64,000 nucleotides of DNA from contig JAUTXW010000881.1 in the NCBI GenBank assembly GCA_030620095.1, positions 62,001-126,000 on the forward strand. Direction: 5' to 3'. The stretch comes from Kuschelorhynchus macadamiae. Lineage: Eukaryota > Arthropoda > Insecta > Coleoptera > Curculionidae. This document shows positions 10,996-22,639 of the stretch, in pieces (position 1 is the stretch's first letter; each line of letters begins with the position of its first letter). The notes below the pieces were generated by a model. The model was not told where the DNA came from. It searched no databases and saw only the letters and a list, made by a program, of their open reading frames with translations. The translations under genes and the position numbers were made by a program.

Positions 10996-12689
10996 CAGAG
11001 TGATTCAAACACACGTTTTTTTTATCCAAAATTTACTAACTATATTTCTGAAATAAACAGCAAATCCCAAAATTATGCTTATCATGTCAAATGATAGCCC
11101 CAATGTTGCTTTAAAACATGTTTTTAAAAATCTTTTCCAACTTATTCCGTTTTTAAATTATCAAGGTATTTGTACACCTCAGGATTTATGGTACTACCAT
11201 ATTGGTGAAAAAGTGATGTAACCATTAAAACACATTTATTAGCAAAATTAACCTTAAAGCATTATTTTTAAAACCAAAAGTAAAATAAAAAACTATAGAC
11301 AAGCAATCTGTTATTTCAGATCTCCCTGGGTACAAGCCTGCCTGATGAGGGTAGAGGGCAGTAGAGGCCCAGAAATCATGATCGCAGGAGGGTACCCTGT
11401 GACATAATCGAAAGCAATTCTTCTTTTAGGCCGTTCTGCACCTGCAGAAATTATATATTTTTGCTATTATACATAGACAAGTAGGTACTAGTATCAGGTG
11501 GGTCCTTCGCGAACTGTTACATCCTCCTGACATCGTCAGGGCATATTTGATATAACATTGTCTATTAACTCTTGAGGAATTAAGTGCCATTCTTCATGAA
11601 TTGCGTCAACCAATTCATCAATAATTCTAGGCGGTATTGCTCGAGCATACAAACGCACCTTTAAGGCATCTCATATGTATTCGATTGGATTACAATTCGG
11701 GAAGCGGGAGGGCCAAACCTTTCTGTTATATTGATGATTTTCGAAAAATTCGTTAACTATTCCTGCCGAACGTGGTCTAGGATTAGTTCCACATAAATAA
11801 AATTGTTGCCCAATCTGTCAGCTACTTTTCTTTATATCTCTCTCCTGTTCGACGCCATACACGAATCAAATTGTCGTCCGGATGAAGTGCAACCTTTGAT
11901 TCATCCGCAAATAAACAATGTGACCATTCGAGTAAATCCCAGTTAACATGTTCTTCGGAAAAAATCAAACGAGACCGTCTGTCTTCTCTTAATAACTGAG
12001 GATGCCTATAGGGCCGTCGGGAATATAAATGAGCTTCATGTAACCAATTTCGAATGGTTTTTGAAGAAACGGTTACATTTTGTGTTACCTGGTCATGAGT
12101 TTTAATTTTTGTGGAAGTAACAGTCATCTCGGGAAGAGCTTGACGTACAATGTATCTGTCTGTCCTGGAGGTTGTTTTTTTCACAGCACTTCCTCTATTC
12201 TTATATTGCACTGAAGCAGTATTTTGACGCGCCATGCTCTTGATAAAGGAATTTGTTTAATATGCAACCTTTCAGGCACAATTCTTGGTGGTAAGCCACT
12301 ATCTAGCATACCGATTGCTCGCATAAGTTCGTTCGCATTATATCTGGGCATTTTGACAATATCTTAAAGCGTTTATAAAACCCACAAAACAAAACCAAAT
12401 AAATCAATAAACATTGTGGGTGACAGATGACAATCGATATGTTTTTGTTTCAAAGCCTCATTTACTTATTTTAAAAATTTACAACAAAAAATCATACAAT
12501 TATATAGGTGTTTAGAAAAATCTCTATAATTTAAAAACGGAAGAAGTAAGCGAAGATTTTTAAAAAGCACGTTTTAAAGTCAAATTGGGGCTATCATTTG
12601 ACATGATAAGCATAATTTTGGGATTTGCTGTTTAACTCAGAAATGTGGTTAAATTTTAGGTAAAAAACATGTGTGTTTGAATCACCCTG
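10996..12689 (-). mobile_element. Tc1-type transposon with ~170-bp inverted repeats
   Basis: TA-flanked ends CAGAGTGATTCAAACACA (10996) and its complement GTGTGTTTGAATCACCCTG (to 12689). The repeats run inward about 170 bp through GCAAATCCCAAAATTATGC and CATGTCAAATGATAGCCCC. It carries a broken transposase on the minus strand. About 190 bp of less AT-rich sequence near 11320-11510 (CTCCCTGGGTACAAGCC, TACTAGTATCAGGTGGG) do not look like transposase and may be an insertion. Confidence 0.88.
11515..12351 (-). pseudogene. Tc1-type transposase, frameshifted and internally deleted
   Basis: Starts at 12351 with MPRYNANELMRAIGMLDSGL (first helix-turn-helix). A frameshift near 12240 leads into TDRYIVRQALPEMTVTSTKI and VTVSSKTIRNWLHEAHLYSR (second DNA-binding domain). 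EEHVNWDLLEWSHCLFADES follows, with the first catalytic Asp in DES, then KVALHPDDNLIRVWRRTGER. After a deletion of the middle segment it resumes at about 11820 in shifted frames with IGNNFIF-, CNPIEY- and EWHLIPQELIDNVISNMP-like pieces. The second catalytic Asp region is poorly preserved. The family's usual length is about 340 residues; about 60 are lost. Confidence 0.88.
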
Positions 12690-13115
12690 TATATTGACGT
12701 TAATTGTGTTTTATGTCAAATATTATGCCCAAGGATAAAATCTAATAATGTACCTTTGAAACAAAAAAGTGTATTCAAATCGCTTGAAGGAATCAGAAAA
12801 TATCATATTACACTAAAATTTTGTCTGAGTCGCTTGAAATTTCCATAATTGTATTTTCTAGAACTAAAAGGGTCATAAATAGCCATTTTCTCGAAAGCAG
12901 TTGAAGTTAAGTATAGAGAATATGACAATAAAGGAATTTGGAAGGTGCAGAAGAATTCATAAATCCAATAATATAGGAGGGCATTATAGTTAACAAACAA
13001 ATGTTGCCACCACACGGCAGCACAAAATATATTGGAAATACGGTTTATGTTCACCTTTTGCCAAGGCCAAATTTTCAAAGTTTTCTAGATATTTCTAATA
13101 GGCCACAGAATTTAG

Positions 13116-13418
13116 CGCACCCTGTAAAACCTGATAATTCTTAAAACAATCAATTTCACAATTCAAAATGCAGTAGGGACAGGTTGTTCACTCATGGAGT
13201 TAACCACAGTTTACCAAACACAAAAAATGTATTCTTATAAAAATATAGTTGGATCATTCAAATTGAAAGACATTCGTATTTTTGTACAGGGTGTCCAAAA
13301 ATCGAAATCCTCAAAAAATTTCAAATAAAACATTAGTAAACTTCATTTGGTATATGCAAAAAAAATGTTAAATAGAAAATTGGCGCCAAATTATGATTAA
13401 CTCTAGGATTGCCATAGT

Positions 13419-13483
<65 letters not shown>

Positions 13484-14700
13484 ATATAAAATATATTTTT
13501 GGGACAAACACCAAAAATTATTTTTAAATAAAATTCCGATCAACGAATTATGCGTATAACAAACCTTTGCAAATATGGATTTTGTAATATTGTTGATCTG
13601 GGTATCGCTAAATATATTACCAGTCATACGAAGAAAAGGTCAATCTGAACGAGTTTGTGATACTAAAGTAGATGATCGTTATAGTGTAAGAAAGATTATG
13701 TGACATATTATGTACTTTCGGTTTATTTCTCCGTTAACGTACTATTTATTAAGTTCAAACTATTACTTAAAATTCATTAACAATAAAAACCCTCGAAAAA
13801 ACCTAACAGACCATGTTGAACACTCCTCATTTAGAAAAAATCATTTTAAACACCTTCTGGGATTTAGCAGCGTCATATTCTCCTTCCACAGAACTAGCGG
13901 TGCTGCCTGATCTTACGGATCCGGAACTGAGTTTTCGGCCATGCTGGGAGGTGATGAACAAACACAAACATAATGGATGATTAGGTGACGGGGTTGTGGT
14001 GGGTTAAATGAGATGAAGAGGGATCAATAATGTATGCAATAAAAACCATAATGTGTAATAAAGTTTTAATCGTTGGTTGTTAATCAGTTAAGACCTGCTT
14101 ATAATTGAGCAAGTTTGCCTAGTAATAATATCCGCGTTATGAAGAAAATAAGTTTTTTTTTAATTCAATTTATCATCATCATGGATTGCGAAAATAAAAA
14201 AACTGGTTCAATAAAATGAAAGATGAATATTTATAAAAAAATATAGTTATCTTTCAATAAATCCTCTTTTATCTGACTTATTATCATGGCTAATTCTTTT
14301 AAGAGCTTATTACTAATGCCAGTTTCCTTTCCAACCGAAATATTTCTGTGGTGATTGATGACTACTCATTTCGCACAAACTTCGCAGATGATAGCACACT
14401 CCACTACAAGATTTAATTTTTCAAGCCTGAAATTGACAATGAATGAAATGGGAGCAAAGAATCTTGTCCAGTGTCACCGCCACTAAGACAAGGCACGTTC
14501 ACTCTTCCTTAAATTATTATTCAATTTTAAAATCATATGCTTGAAACCAAACGTTCATTTACCTGATTTCTCTTCTTTGCAGGGGTCATAAGATATACAG
14601 ATGAAATAGGTATGAAAAGTTGCTTTTTTTAGGTAGGCAAGCAAAATGGCTGTAATGAAAATTGCTGTTACCTATTTTGGGTCTGAATATACCATGTTTA
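13116..14700. other. Non-coding intron segment with one microsatellite
   Basis: Holds a (TA)n run at 13421-13481 and an orphan CAGGGTGTCC boundary near 13288. The ORFs at 13403-13627 and 13710-13910 are low-complexity or unrecognisable. Confidence 0.55.
13421..13481. repeat. (TA)n microsatellite
   Basis: About 61 bp of pure TA repeat. It generates the spurious poly-YI tract in a minus-strand ORF. Confidence 0.95.
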
Positions 14701-14764
14701 CCTGACAGGTTGGACAGCACTAACAAAGGGTCATAAGATAAACAAAAAAATCATCCAAGTAGCG

Positions 14765-15180
14765 CTAACTTTTCGATTTCTTAAAATCCTATTGCCAGGA
14801 GCCGAGAAATAGAGATTCTTAATGAGATAACAGAATTACAAGGTTAACATTATATATATAATAATATAATTATTAAATTTATTAAATATATTTTTTTAAT
14901 GATAGGTTATGTTATAACGATAATACAAGCCCAAATAGCCCTATTGATACGATATTTGAAAAAAAAATCAGTTTTTCAATGCTGACTGCATGTGATAATA
15001 GATATCCAGACGCAGCACATCCAAGTAGTGCCATTTTAAGAACATTCAATATATGCGATATGAAATGAAAGATAGTTGTATTACTTCTCAGAAAAGTTTC
15101 GATTTATTAAAATCCCATTGCCAGGAGCCGAGAAATCGAGATTCTTGGTGAGATAACGGAGTTAAAAGACGCGCGGCAAA
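14765..15180 (+). repeat. Direct repeats with ATTGCCAGGAGCCGAGAAAT
   Basis: AAAATCC(T/C)ATTGCCAGGAGCCGAGAAAT plus a GAGATTCTT..TGAGATAAC tail occurs at 14785-14845 and 15108-15165, and an inverted decayed copy lies at about 16935-17000. It is an interspersed non-coding repeat of unknown class. Confidence 0.6.
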
Positions 15181-15599
15181 GTTGCTCGCGTCATTCCGCC
15201 ATTTTTATTGTTTTTTTTTCAATATGCTTGCTACGTGACCACTTCGACACTACTTTAAAAACTTCCTGAAAAAATCATCCACATTGGTCAACCCATCTCG
15301 GAGTACTGGGTGTATATACATACAAAAAAAAGGCTTAATTGCTAACCATTCCTTTTTTAAAGTCGCTTAAAAAGATGTGTTCAATTCCTGTTAAATTAGA
15401 GGTTAGTTTCAACTCGACATTAAATTTCGAAATTATATTTTTGTTAGGGTTGTATAATTTATTAAATCTTCTAGTGAAAATGATTTCGTTTACCCTAAAT
15501 GCAAACCTCTTTTGCTTTGCGCGGCAAAGGTGCTCGACTTTGGACGTTTATATTTCAATCTATTACTGAAATATGTGAACACAAATAATTTAATTTAAA

Positions 15600-15842
15600 A
15601 CATTTCCTGTTGCGTAGTGATTTATAATTTGATTCCTTTTTTATATTGCAATTGTCTTTTCACTTTAAGTGTGGCACAAGTGAGGTTGTTCTTCATGATC
15701 AACTCCAATTTACGGATAAGAACGACGGAAATGTCTATGCTTTTACATAAATTGGAGTTGATCATGAGGAAAAAGCTCACACTTCAATTGCAATTTAAAA
15801 AAGGAATAAAATTATTGGTTACTACGCAACGAAAAATGTTTT
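15600..15842. repeat. Foldback element with ~110-bp arms
   Basis: Arms 15600-15715 and 15738-15842 are inverted copies. The outer ends are ACATTTCCTGTTGCGTAGTG and CACTACGCAACGAAAAATGT-type, and the inner stem is CATGATCAACTCCAATTTA. The loop is about 20 bp. The ORF 15617-15844 merely spans it. It looks like a MITE or foldback element; no target duplication was confirmed. Confidence 0.8.
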
Positions 15843-15899
15843 AAATGAGTTTTGTGAGTGATTCATACCATGTTATTAGTTCATTCCTATTTACCTCTT

Positions 15900-16660
15900 T
15901 TAAAATTTAATGTAAATTGGATAATTAGTTTCTTAATAATAATTTTTTTAACGTTTCACTAGGCCACCATCTCGTTCCTCCATATAGAATTTTACCAAGA
16001 TATCCCCATATGAACCTTAATCTTTGACCAAAATTTGAAGTTAATCGGGTAAGTAGTTTTTAAGCTATATCGCGAACTGACAGACCTACAAACAGACAGA
16101 TCGATGGAATTGATAAAACATATATTTTTTGGCATCTAGGGACGCTAAAACGTCAAGATTTGTAAAAAACTCGTGATATTTTCACGATTAAAAACATTGT
16201 ATTTGACCGCCATTTTGTTCCACCATCTTGAATTCGTAGCACAATTTTGTCAGTTCATCTCTATTAAAAAATTAATTACTGCATAAAATTTCAAATCAAT
16301 TCATTAAGTAGTTTTTTTCAGGCTGAATTTTTAAATATTTTATTAACTCCCATTTTGTTTCGCCATCTTGGATTCGTACCAAAATTTTACGTTGATTTTA
16401 TCATAATACTTGATTTTTTTGCAGGTAAATTGGATAAATAGTTTTTAGTAATAATTTTTTTAACATTTCACTAGGCCGCCATTTTGTTTCGCCAGATTGG
16501 ACCTTTAATTTTTGACCAAAATTTGAGACCAATCGGATTGGTAGTTTTTTAGCTATGCCACGAACAGACAGACCTACAGGCAAACAGACCGACGGAATTA
16601 AGGAAGCATGTTTTTCGCGATCTAGGGACCCTGAAACGGGTGATTTTTTCACGAGGGAAG
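15900..16660 (+). repeat. Dispersed CGCCATTTTGTT repeat, copies 2 and 3
   Basis: Two head-to-tail units. Each has a GGCC(A/G)CCAT(C/T)TTGTT block, a (C/T)TTTGACCAAAATTTG block, CAGACAGACC, and the CATCTAGGGAC or GATCTAGGGAC block; the second ends CACGAGGGAAGTAAAAAA. The minus-strand ORF 16401-16652 is an artefact of this repeat. Confidence 0.75.
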
Positions 16661-16999
16661 TAAAAAAATATCGATAATTACCCGATAGATATCTGATAAT
16701 GTCGATATTCTATAATATCGATAGTTATTAGTTAAATGAGTACATATTTATGAAAGTGAGGACTTTTCTATTTATTTATTTACGTTAAATTATTAAATAT
16801 AGTTATATATTTATCAAGATGAAGACCTTTTATTTTATGGTTTTTACCTATCTCTAGGTAAAATTTATTATCGCCCATACCTACTGGTGACCCCCCCCCA
16901 ATCTTTATATTTTTTTTGTCTTGTAACTTTGTAACTCACATATCATTAAGAATCTGGATTTCTTTGCTCCTGGCACTAGGATTTCAATAAATCGACAAT

Positions 17000-18085
17000 T
17001 TTCTGACAAGTTACATAGGCGTACATCCAAAACACTGTGGACCTGACATGGAAATAACACAGAATCATTCTAATTCGGATTAAAGGTGAAGGGTAGGAAC
17101 AAATCTACACAGCTTTAGTTATGGTGCGTGCAACAACCCAAGGCTCTTATAAGTTATAGAAAAAAAGACAACAGGAAACCTTCTGGCAATAAGCAATATT
17201 AAGTTGAATCGAATGTCGTCTGTACAGAACATATACAGAAGAGAAACGCCTAAACTGCTGTGCTGCAAGGATCAGGGTCTAGGGATAGCCTGATAGGGGA
17301 TTCTTTTGTCAGAAAACCATAAAGTAACCTCTCCAAAATCCATTGACTTAAAAAAGATATCTGGAAAAGTATAACAAAGGTGTGAAAAACAACCAATAGC
17401 ACGTAGTGTCCCCTATGTCTTTTTTTATGTCTAAAAAAACTTGTGATGGGGGATAGGTGACGATACTAAAAGTAGATTATACCATTGAAATTAGAGGCCA
17501 GTAAGCAGCGTTCCCAAAATATAAAAAACTCACTAGTCAAACATTAAGACGTAAAATGAACTAAATCGAAATTCAATATAAAGGAGCAACAGCAACTCAA
17601 ACCAAAAACTGCAGTGGCAGAATTTTATTGAAATATAAAAATACTCTATAAAATGTTGCATACATTAATTTTTACGTTAAGTTAAAAACCAGTCTTCTTA
17701 TTTTTTTATATATATCTAAGAAATAAAAATAAATAAAGTGCTAATTAAATAATATGAATATACACGGTGTCCAAAAAGTCTCAGTATGTATATATCACCA
17801 CCAGTGGTAAAGCTAAAAATATGTACGTAAATCAAGTCAGGGGGTTGAACTTTAATTGGACATCCAATTTTACCTTATTTTAGAAACTTAGCAAGCTACT
17901 AAAATAAGAAAGCTATTTTTAAAGTTAAAAAGTATTATTTTTAATTTTAGTTTATAATATGCGAAAAATAATTACCTTTAACTTGTAAGCAGTACAAGGT
18001 AATAGACATTAATAATTCTTTGTGCCATTCTTGTAAAGTACTGGCCTTTAAAAAATCATTTCGTTAAAATTAAACGTTCATTTAA
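17000..18085. other. Non-coding intron segment
   Basis: No supported feature apart from an isolated TACACGGTGTCCAAAAAGTC boundary-like motif near 17762. Confidence 0.5.
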
Positions 18086-18087
18086 AG

Positions 18088-18515
18088 GGGAACTGCACGC
18101 AGTATTATGGATCATTTGCAAGCCTTCCCCCGCTGCAATATTATGTTAAAGTTGTAAGAGATATTTATTAGCTTCAAGGTGATTTAATTAGGGAAATATG
18201 TATAGTTGGCCGCTAAATACGATTTTTTATGAAATAATTAAATCTGTAATTATAAAACACAAGTCGATTTGTCCATTTTCGACCATTTATTGACCACTTT
18301 TTGACGCAAATGCCATCGCATCCACAAAATAGCTCTTTACCGCCTTGCATTGATCCTTTGTCTACGTAACTGCAAAATTTGAAGTGGTAAATCGTACACA
18401 TGTCTTTGTATTTCTGCAGCGTGTGAACCCTTTTGAACCCATTTTTAACCGAAATGTAATTTAAATTGCCTATACATAACACATTTTTTTCAAGTCGGAC
18501 GCACAGGAAGTTTTT
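18088..18515 (-). repeat. Dispersed ~430-bp repeat, copy A
   Basis: Matches 57565-58010 in inverted orientation, from GGGGAACTGCACGCAGTA through TTTTTGACGCAAATGCC to AAGTCGGACGCACAGGAAG, with scattered substitutions. The minus-strand ORF 18213-18482 lies wholly inside. The partner copy has frame changes in the same stretch, so I do not treat it as a gene. Confidence 0.75.
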
Positions 18516-19004
18516 TCTAACACTTAGGTACCTAACCTAGTTGGTATCATTCTTGACTGGATCTCTGCAATATTCTCAGGAAAAGAGTAGTGAGATCGGA
18601 TATTATATAGGCCTATACATAGATCAAAAATCAGTATAAAAACAAGATGGTATTTTTTATCAATAGAAACAGATAAACAGGCTTTATCTGGAACCGCCCT
18701 TATTATAGTCTTTCACTTCTTTAATAAAAGTTCCGGGGCACTTTGCCTATTTTTTACTTTTTAATTGCACTAATTCAAAATGAAATAAATAGTGTTAGGT
18801 ATTTGTCATTTTTTTAAATAAAATGGGGGAATAAAGGCTAAAACTAATGTTTTAACACATACACAAACAAAAACTAACGTTTTTTGAGCAAAATTTGACA
18901 GTAATTGGATAAGTAGTTTTTTAGTTATGTTCTGAAACGTAAAGATCTGTAGAAACCTTGTGATTGAAGTAAAAAAAGACAAAACATTGGGGCAAATTTG
19001 ATAT

Positions 19005-19330
19005 ATGGTCACATTAAAAATTCAAAAGTTCAGTACTCTGACACCACACACAGAAGGGGTAAAAAAACTTTCTCAACATTTAAAACATTTATTTTTTGAT
19101 AAACAGGTATACAGAATAAATTCTGCAATATCAACTAGAAAATTCAAAAATGCTCTTAAAACCTATATGGGCATTCTTTTGATATGTTCAAAGAATTATT
19201 GAATACTCCAAACAATGGTCTATTAAAATTTTTCTAACTTGTTTTTTTCTACTTTCCATATATGTCTAGCTTTAAACTTATGTGTACTGGTTTTAAGTTT
19301 TTATAATATTTACTATTTTATGACGTCTAT
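19005..19330 (+). pseudogene. Possible LINE 3'-end scrap
   Basis: A 65-residue plus-strand frame contains STRKFKNALKTYMG, followed in other frames by short hydrophobic FYNIYYF-like words. This resembles the extreme C-terminus of insect LINE ORF2 proteins (FKNxLKxYL). The signal is weak and no RT motif is present. Confidence 0.25.
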
Positions 19331-19670
19331 CGTCAGGTGACCAATCTGACAATTCCAAAACATGTAAACATATCTGGCAAAATAAATAATTTGTATCGAA
19401 TTTGTACAGGCATTTGCCAAAATATACACTTTTTAGCTCTACCTGTACTGCAGTACTCAAAATATGAGCCTATACTAAAGCTTTTCTGGACATCCTATAT
19501 TATAAAGTTAAATTGAATTATTTTTTTTAAACATCGTAATTTAATTAAGCCAAATTATATCAGAAAATTGAGCTGGCTCAAATATTTTATCAATTATTGC
19601 AAATGTTTCTATTCGGTAGGTTTTTTTTTTTAATATAAGGTACTTGATAATAAAACTGAATTAAACTTAC

Positions 19671-19810
19671 CTTTTCCTTCTTGTCTTTAGGAGATTTAAC
19701 TTTGGCGGGGCTCTGATTGTCAACATCAGGAATATTTTCTGGTGGGTGAGACATAGTATGTCGTTTGTTAACTTCGGTGTATTCGTCTTCAGGTCTAACT
19801 CCACTGAGTG
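19671..19810 (-). CDS. cora: coracle exon 8 (start of charged linker)
   Basis: Exon of 140 nt, residues 370-416. It begins PLSGVRPEDEYTEVNKRHTM and ends with PPENIPDVDNQSPAKVK plus SPKDKKEK. It leaves the folded FERM/FA module and enters a low-complexity, lysine-rich linker. The acceptor TTTTAG precedes CACTC and the donor is GTAAGT. It ends in phase 0, so exon 9 could be skipped without a frame change. The 17-kb intron that follows holds most of the transposon load in the first third of the window. Confidence 0.92.
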
Positions 19811-19814
19811 CTAA

Positions 19815-21355
19815 AACAACAGAAACATGGCGTCATTTTATACATTAGAATTGAGTTGATATCAAACATAATTCATACAAAGTAGAAAATGTGGTTCTTC
19901 TAATTGAAATGTTACAAGATTTTTAAAAAGAATGTATTTAACCCACCATCTCGAATTGAATTCAACTGTCAATTTAAATATGGAATATTTATAACCTGAT
20001 CAATCTGAACCAAAGTGCCAAAAAATAATTTTTTAGATTATCCAATTTCAAATATAGTTGACTGGCCCACTTCGCTTCACCACAGAAAATCTGTCAACAT
20101 AATTTGACTCTCGCATGGCTCAGCCCAGCACACCACTATATAGTTAAGATATTACTTTTCCTAGTAGGAGTTCCGAAGTTCAGTGCAAAATTTACTGGTT
20201 GAGCCTCAAATTTAAGTTGTTTACCAAAGTAGACAAAAACTAAAATTTGACAAATTAGCAGGGTTTAACATGCAAACAAAAAGAACACTATCTCATAAAA
20301 AATTACTGGTTTAATAATGCCAGTGAATTTTTTAAACCTATATTATGTATTAAAGAATCGAGTTTTTCGACAAGTAATTTGCCTAATAGGCAAAATTTTA
20401 ATCGCTTGATGCCAAAAAAATCGACAATTTGTAAGAGAAGTGCGATTTTGTGTGGAATACTGAGTTAAAATTTTGACACCCTATTTTTTCAACTGAAATT
20501 TAACTGGGGAAGTATATCATGATTTTTTGGAAAACGATGTATCCAAATTGTTAGATCTACCATAAGAGTAAGTAAAACAGTATTTAAATATCAAATAGGA
20601 AAAATGGATTGTGAATGTGATGTGAAAATATTAAATATTTTAAAAAGAAAGAAATGTATACTTATCAAAAATTTATGAAGAATATATATGCAGACACAGT
20701 GAAAACCTCGATAATATGAATTTATAGTTAAATAGGGACGGTATTCAATATTTTATTTTATTTGTCCAAAATTTTTATTTGACGAAAAAAACAGACATTT
20801 TATATAAAAAATAGGAGTAGGCCACCACTTATCAACAGTTTGCGAAGAATATTTTGCAACCAGATCTGACATAATGTTAATGATTAATTTGTAGTTTAAC
20901 AGTAACCATTTCTTCTCAAGTAAAATGTTTGGTTGTTTAATATTATTATTCGTTTGAATTAGATTTGATGATGAAGTATTGTAGTAGATGTTGCCGCCCA
21001 TATTTCAGAAACAATCCAAGATATCCATATCAAATGGTGCATTTCTGAAAAGCCCTTTCAAATATAATTTCGATGGGGATGAAAGATACAGGGGGGGTCC
21101 TTTAAAAAAACAATACTTTTAATTTCACTCTGAATAGTTTTAGAAATATTGAAAATCTGATCGCAAATTTGGAGACTACGAGATTAAAACTATAAAATAG
21201 TATCTTTATTTAATCTGTCAAATAAAAAATAGCTGTGTTAAGAGGGATGTAAATTTAAAACTTAACACGCGGTACAAACATATCAGTTAAAATTTTTGTA
21301 ATAAAACTTAAAAAATAATATAAAAACTTCAAAAAAATAAAAAAAATATGTTTAA
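19815..21355 (-). other. coracle intron 7, no further feature seen
   Basis: AT-rich intron between exons 7 and 8. The ORF 20753-21001 has no recognisable motif. Confidence 0.5.
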
Positions 21356-21360
21356 CTTAC

Positions 21361-21470
21361 GATCCATACTTCTAGACGTCAACCGCTTGCCAGTCAGTGA
21401 TCTCTCGAATTGAGGGGCTGGTCGGTCTATGGGAGTCTTCTTAGTTTCGTAATGTGTTCTTCCAGAATAT
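21361..21470 (-). CDS. cora: coracle exon 7 (FERM-adjacent region)
   Basis: Exon of 110 nt coding YSGRTHYETKKTPIDRPAPQ followed by FERSLTGKRLTSRSMD, residues 333-369. This is the FERM-adjacent segment whose serine/threonine sites are regulatory in protein 4.1 family members (family knowledge, not shown here). The acceptor TTTCCAG ends at 21471 and the donor is GTAAGT at 21355-21360. A near-perfect 190-bp hairpin lies about 150 bp upstream of this acceptor in the primary transcript (see the entry at 21623). Confidence 0.95.
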
Positions 21471-21622
21471 CTGGAAACCAACAGTGAATTATTAGTAAAT
21501 GAGAAATACAAAATGCCAGAACATAACTACTGCATATCAAATTTGCAACATCAGAGTTTATATTTTAATGTTACAGAGGAAACTTAACAAATAAATGTTT
21601 GAAGGTGGTAGACAATGTTGAA

Positions 21623-21815
21623 TGTCTATTAAACTCGTTCTGTAGGACTTGCATTGTCTTTATTATTTCGGTTTCACAACGTTTCGAATGGTTAACTACC
21701 TCCAATTGTCCACACAGTTTATACTTGAAAACGATTGGAGATAGTTACCATTCGAAACGTTGTGAAACTGAAATAATAAAGACAATGCAAATCTGACAGA
21801 ACGAGTTTAATTAAC
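21623..21815. repeat. Near-perfect long hairpin in coracle intron 6
   Basis: Arms 21623-21709 and 21731-21815 share, inverted, AAACTCGTTCTG, GCATTGTCTTTATTATTTCG, GTTTCACAACGTTTCGAATGG and TCCAAT, with few mismatches and a loop of about 21 bp. The block ACCATTCGAAACGTTGTGAA resembles the GAAAC(G) end of hammerhead-type terminal sequences, but no CUGANGA is visible. The hairpin would form in the coracle pre-mRNA about 150 nt before the exon 7 acceptor. Confidence 0.85.
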
Positions 21816-22438
21816 AAATACATATAATAAACAATATAACTGATTGCGCCTAAACCCCATATGCTTATTATGTGACGGGGTTATGTCATGTTTGTTAAAA
21901 GATTAAATCCGGAATGTAAGGGGTGAATGTAAGGATATTTTTCTGTAATGGTGACCCAATCAACTAGAAAAAAAAATTCCCTTCAACGCATTGCCGGCAG
22001 TGCAGAGATGTGGACAAACTAAGGCTTATTTCAGAATTGCCAAGTAAATCATTCTCACGAAGCTTATCGATATAAAATAAAATAAATTGTTACGATTCAA
22101 AACAGTTTATACTTAAATTTTAGATTCAGGCTCTGGGAGTGCGGGTTAACCGCCAAACCTCCCATGAGTACGCCACTGCTGTTGACTGTTAATTTATTTC
22201 GTACATTTGTTTACCTAAAAAAATTATTTCCATATTTAGCTATTTTAATATTGAGTCAGTTAACGGCGATTATCCTGGTGTAGTTGAAAATTCCTCATCC
22301 TGTAAATCGTCCTTGTGATGGTAAACAAAAATTTGGCAAATTTCCTTTACCTGGAACTTCCCTCTTTATGAATACTTTCTTCTATTAGAAATAGTGAAGT
22401 ATAACCCTATTTAGTTCCGTACATAGTTGTTAAGAAAC

Positions 22439-22600
22439 ACATATATAAATTGTGTTTTCTTTCACTTATGTATACTAAAGAAAGAATTTAGGAGGGAATT
22501 TCTAGTTAAGTTCCTTTACAGATTTGTTTTATCCAATTACCCTGAAGTTCCCTCATTTTCTCTAGAAAAGTGAAAGATAACACAATTTATATATGTAAGT
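22439..22600. repeat. Short inverted repeat around AAATTGTGTTTTCTTTCACTT
   Basis: ACATATATAAATTGTGTTTTC at 22439-22470 recurs inverted at 22570-22600 (GTGAAAGATAACACAATTTAT), spaced by about 100 bp. It lies between blocks of the dispersed CGCCATTTTGTT family. Confidence 0.6.
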
Positions 22601-22639
22601 GCTAAATAGCTATATGCAAAATTATAGGATCTTAGACAT

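Larger units (their letters stand above)
10590..13115. repeat. Outer palindrome enclosing a Tc1-type transposon
   Basis: Sequence outside the Tc1-type ends is itself an inverted repeat. The left arm 10590-10995 matches the right arm 12690-13115, for example AAATTTGG...AGGTGAACATAAA at 10640-10670 and its complement near 13040-13075. ACACAATTAACGTCAAT is shared next to the insertion point. The arms meet at the transposon ends without spacer. The outer right end reads GCGCACCCTGTAAAA. Confidence 0.7.

Noticed and set aside
13403..13627. ORF with a poly-YI tract
   Set aside because: Produced by the (TA)n microsatellite at 13421-13481.
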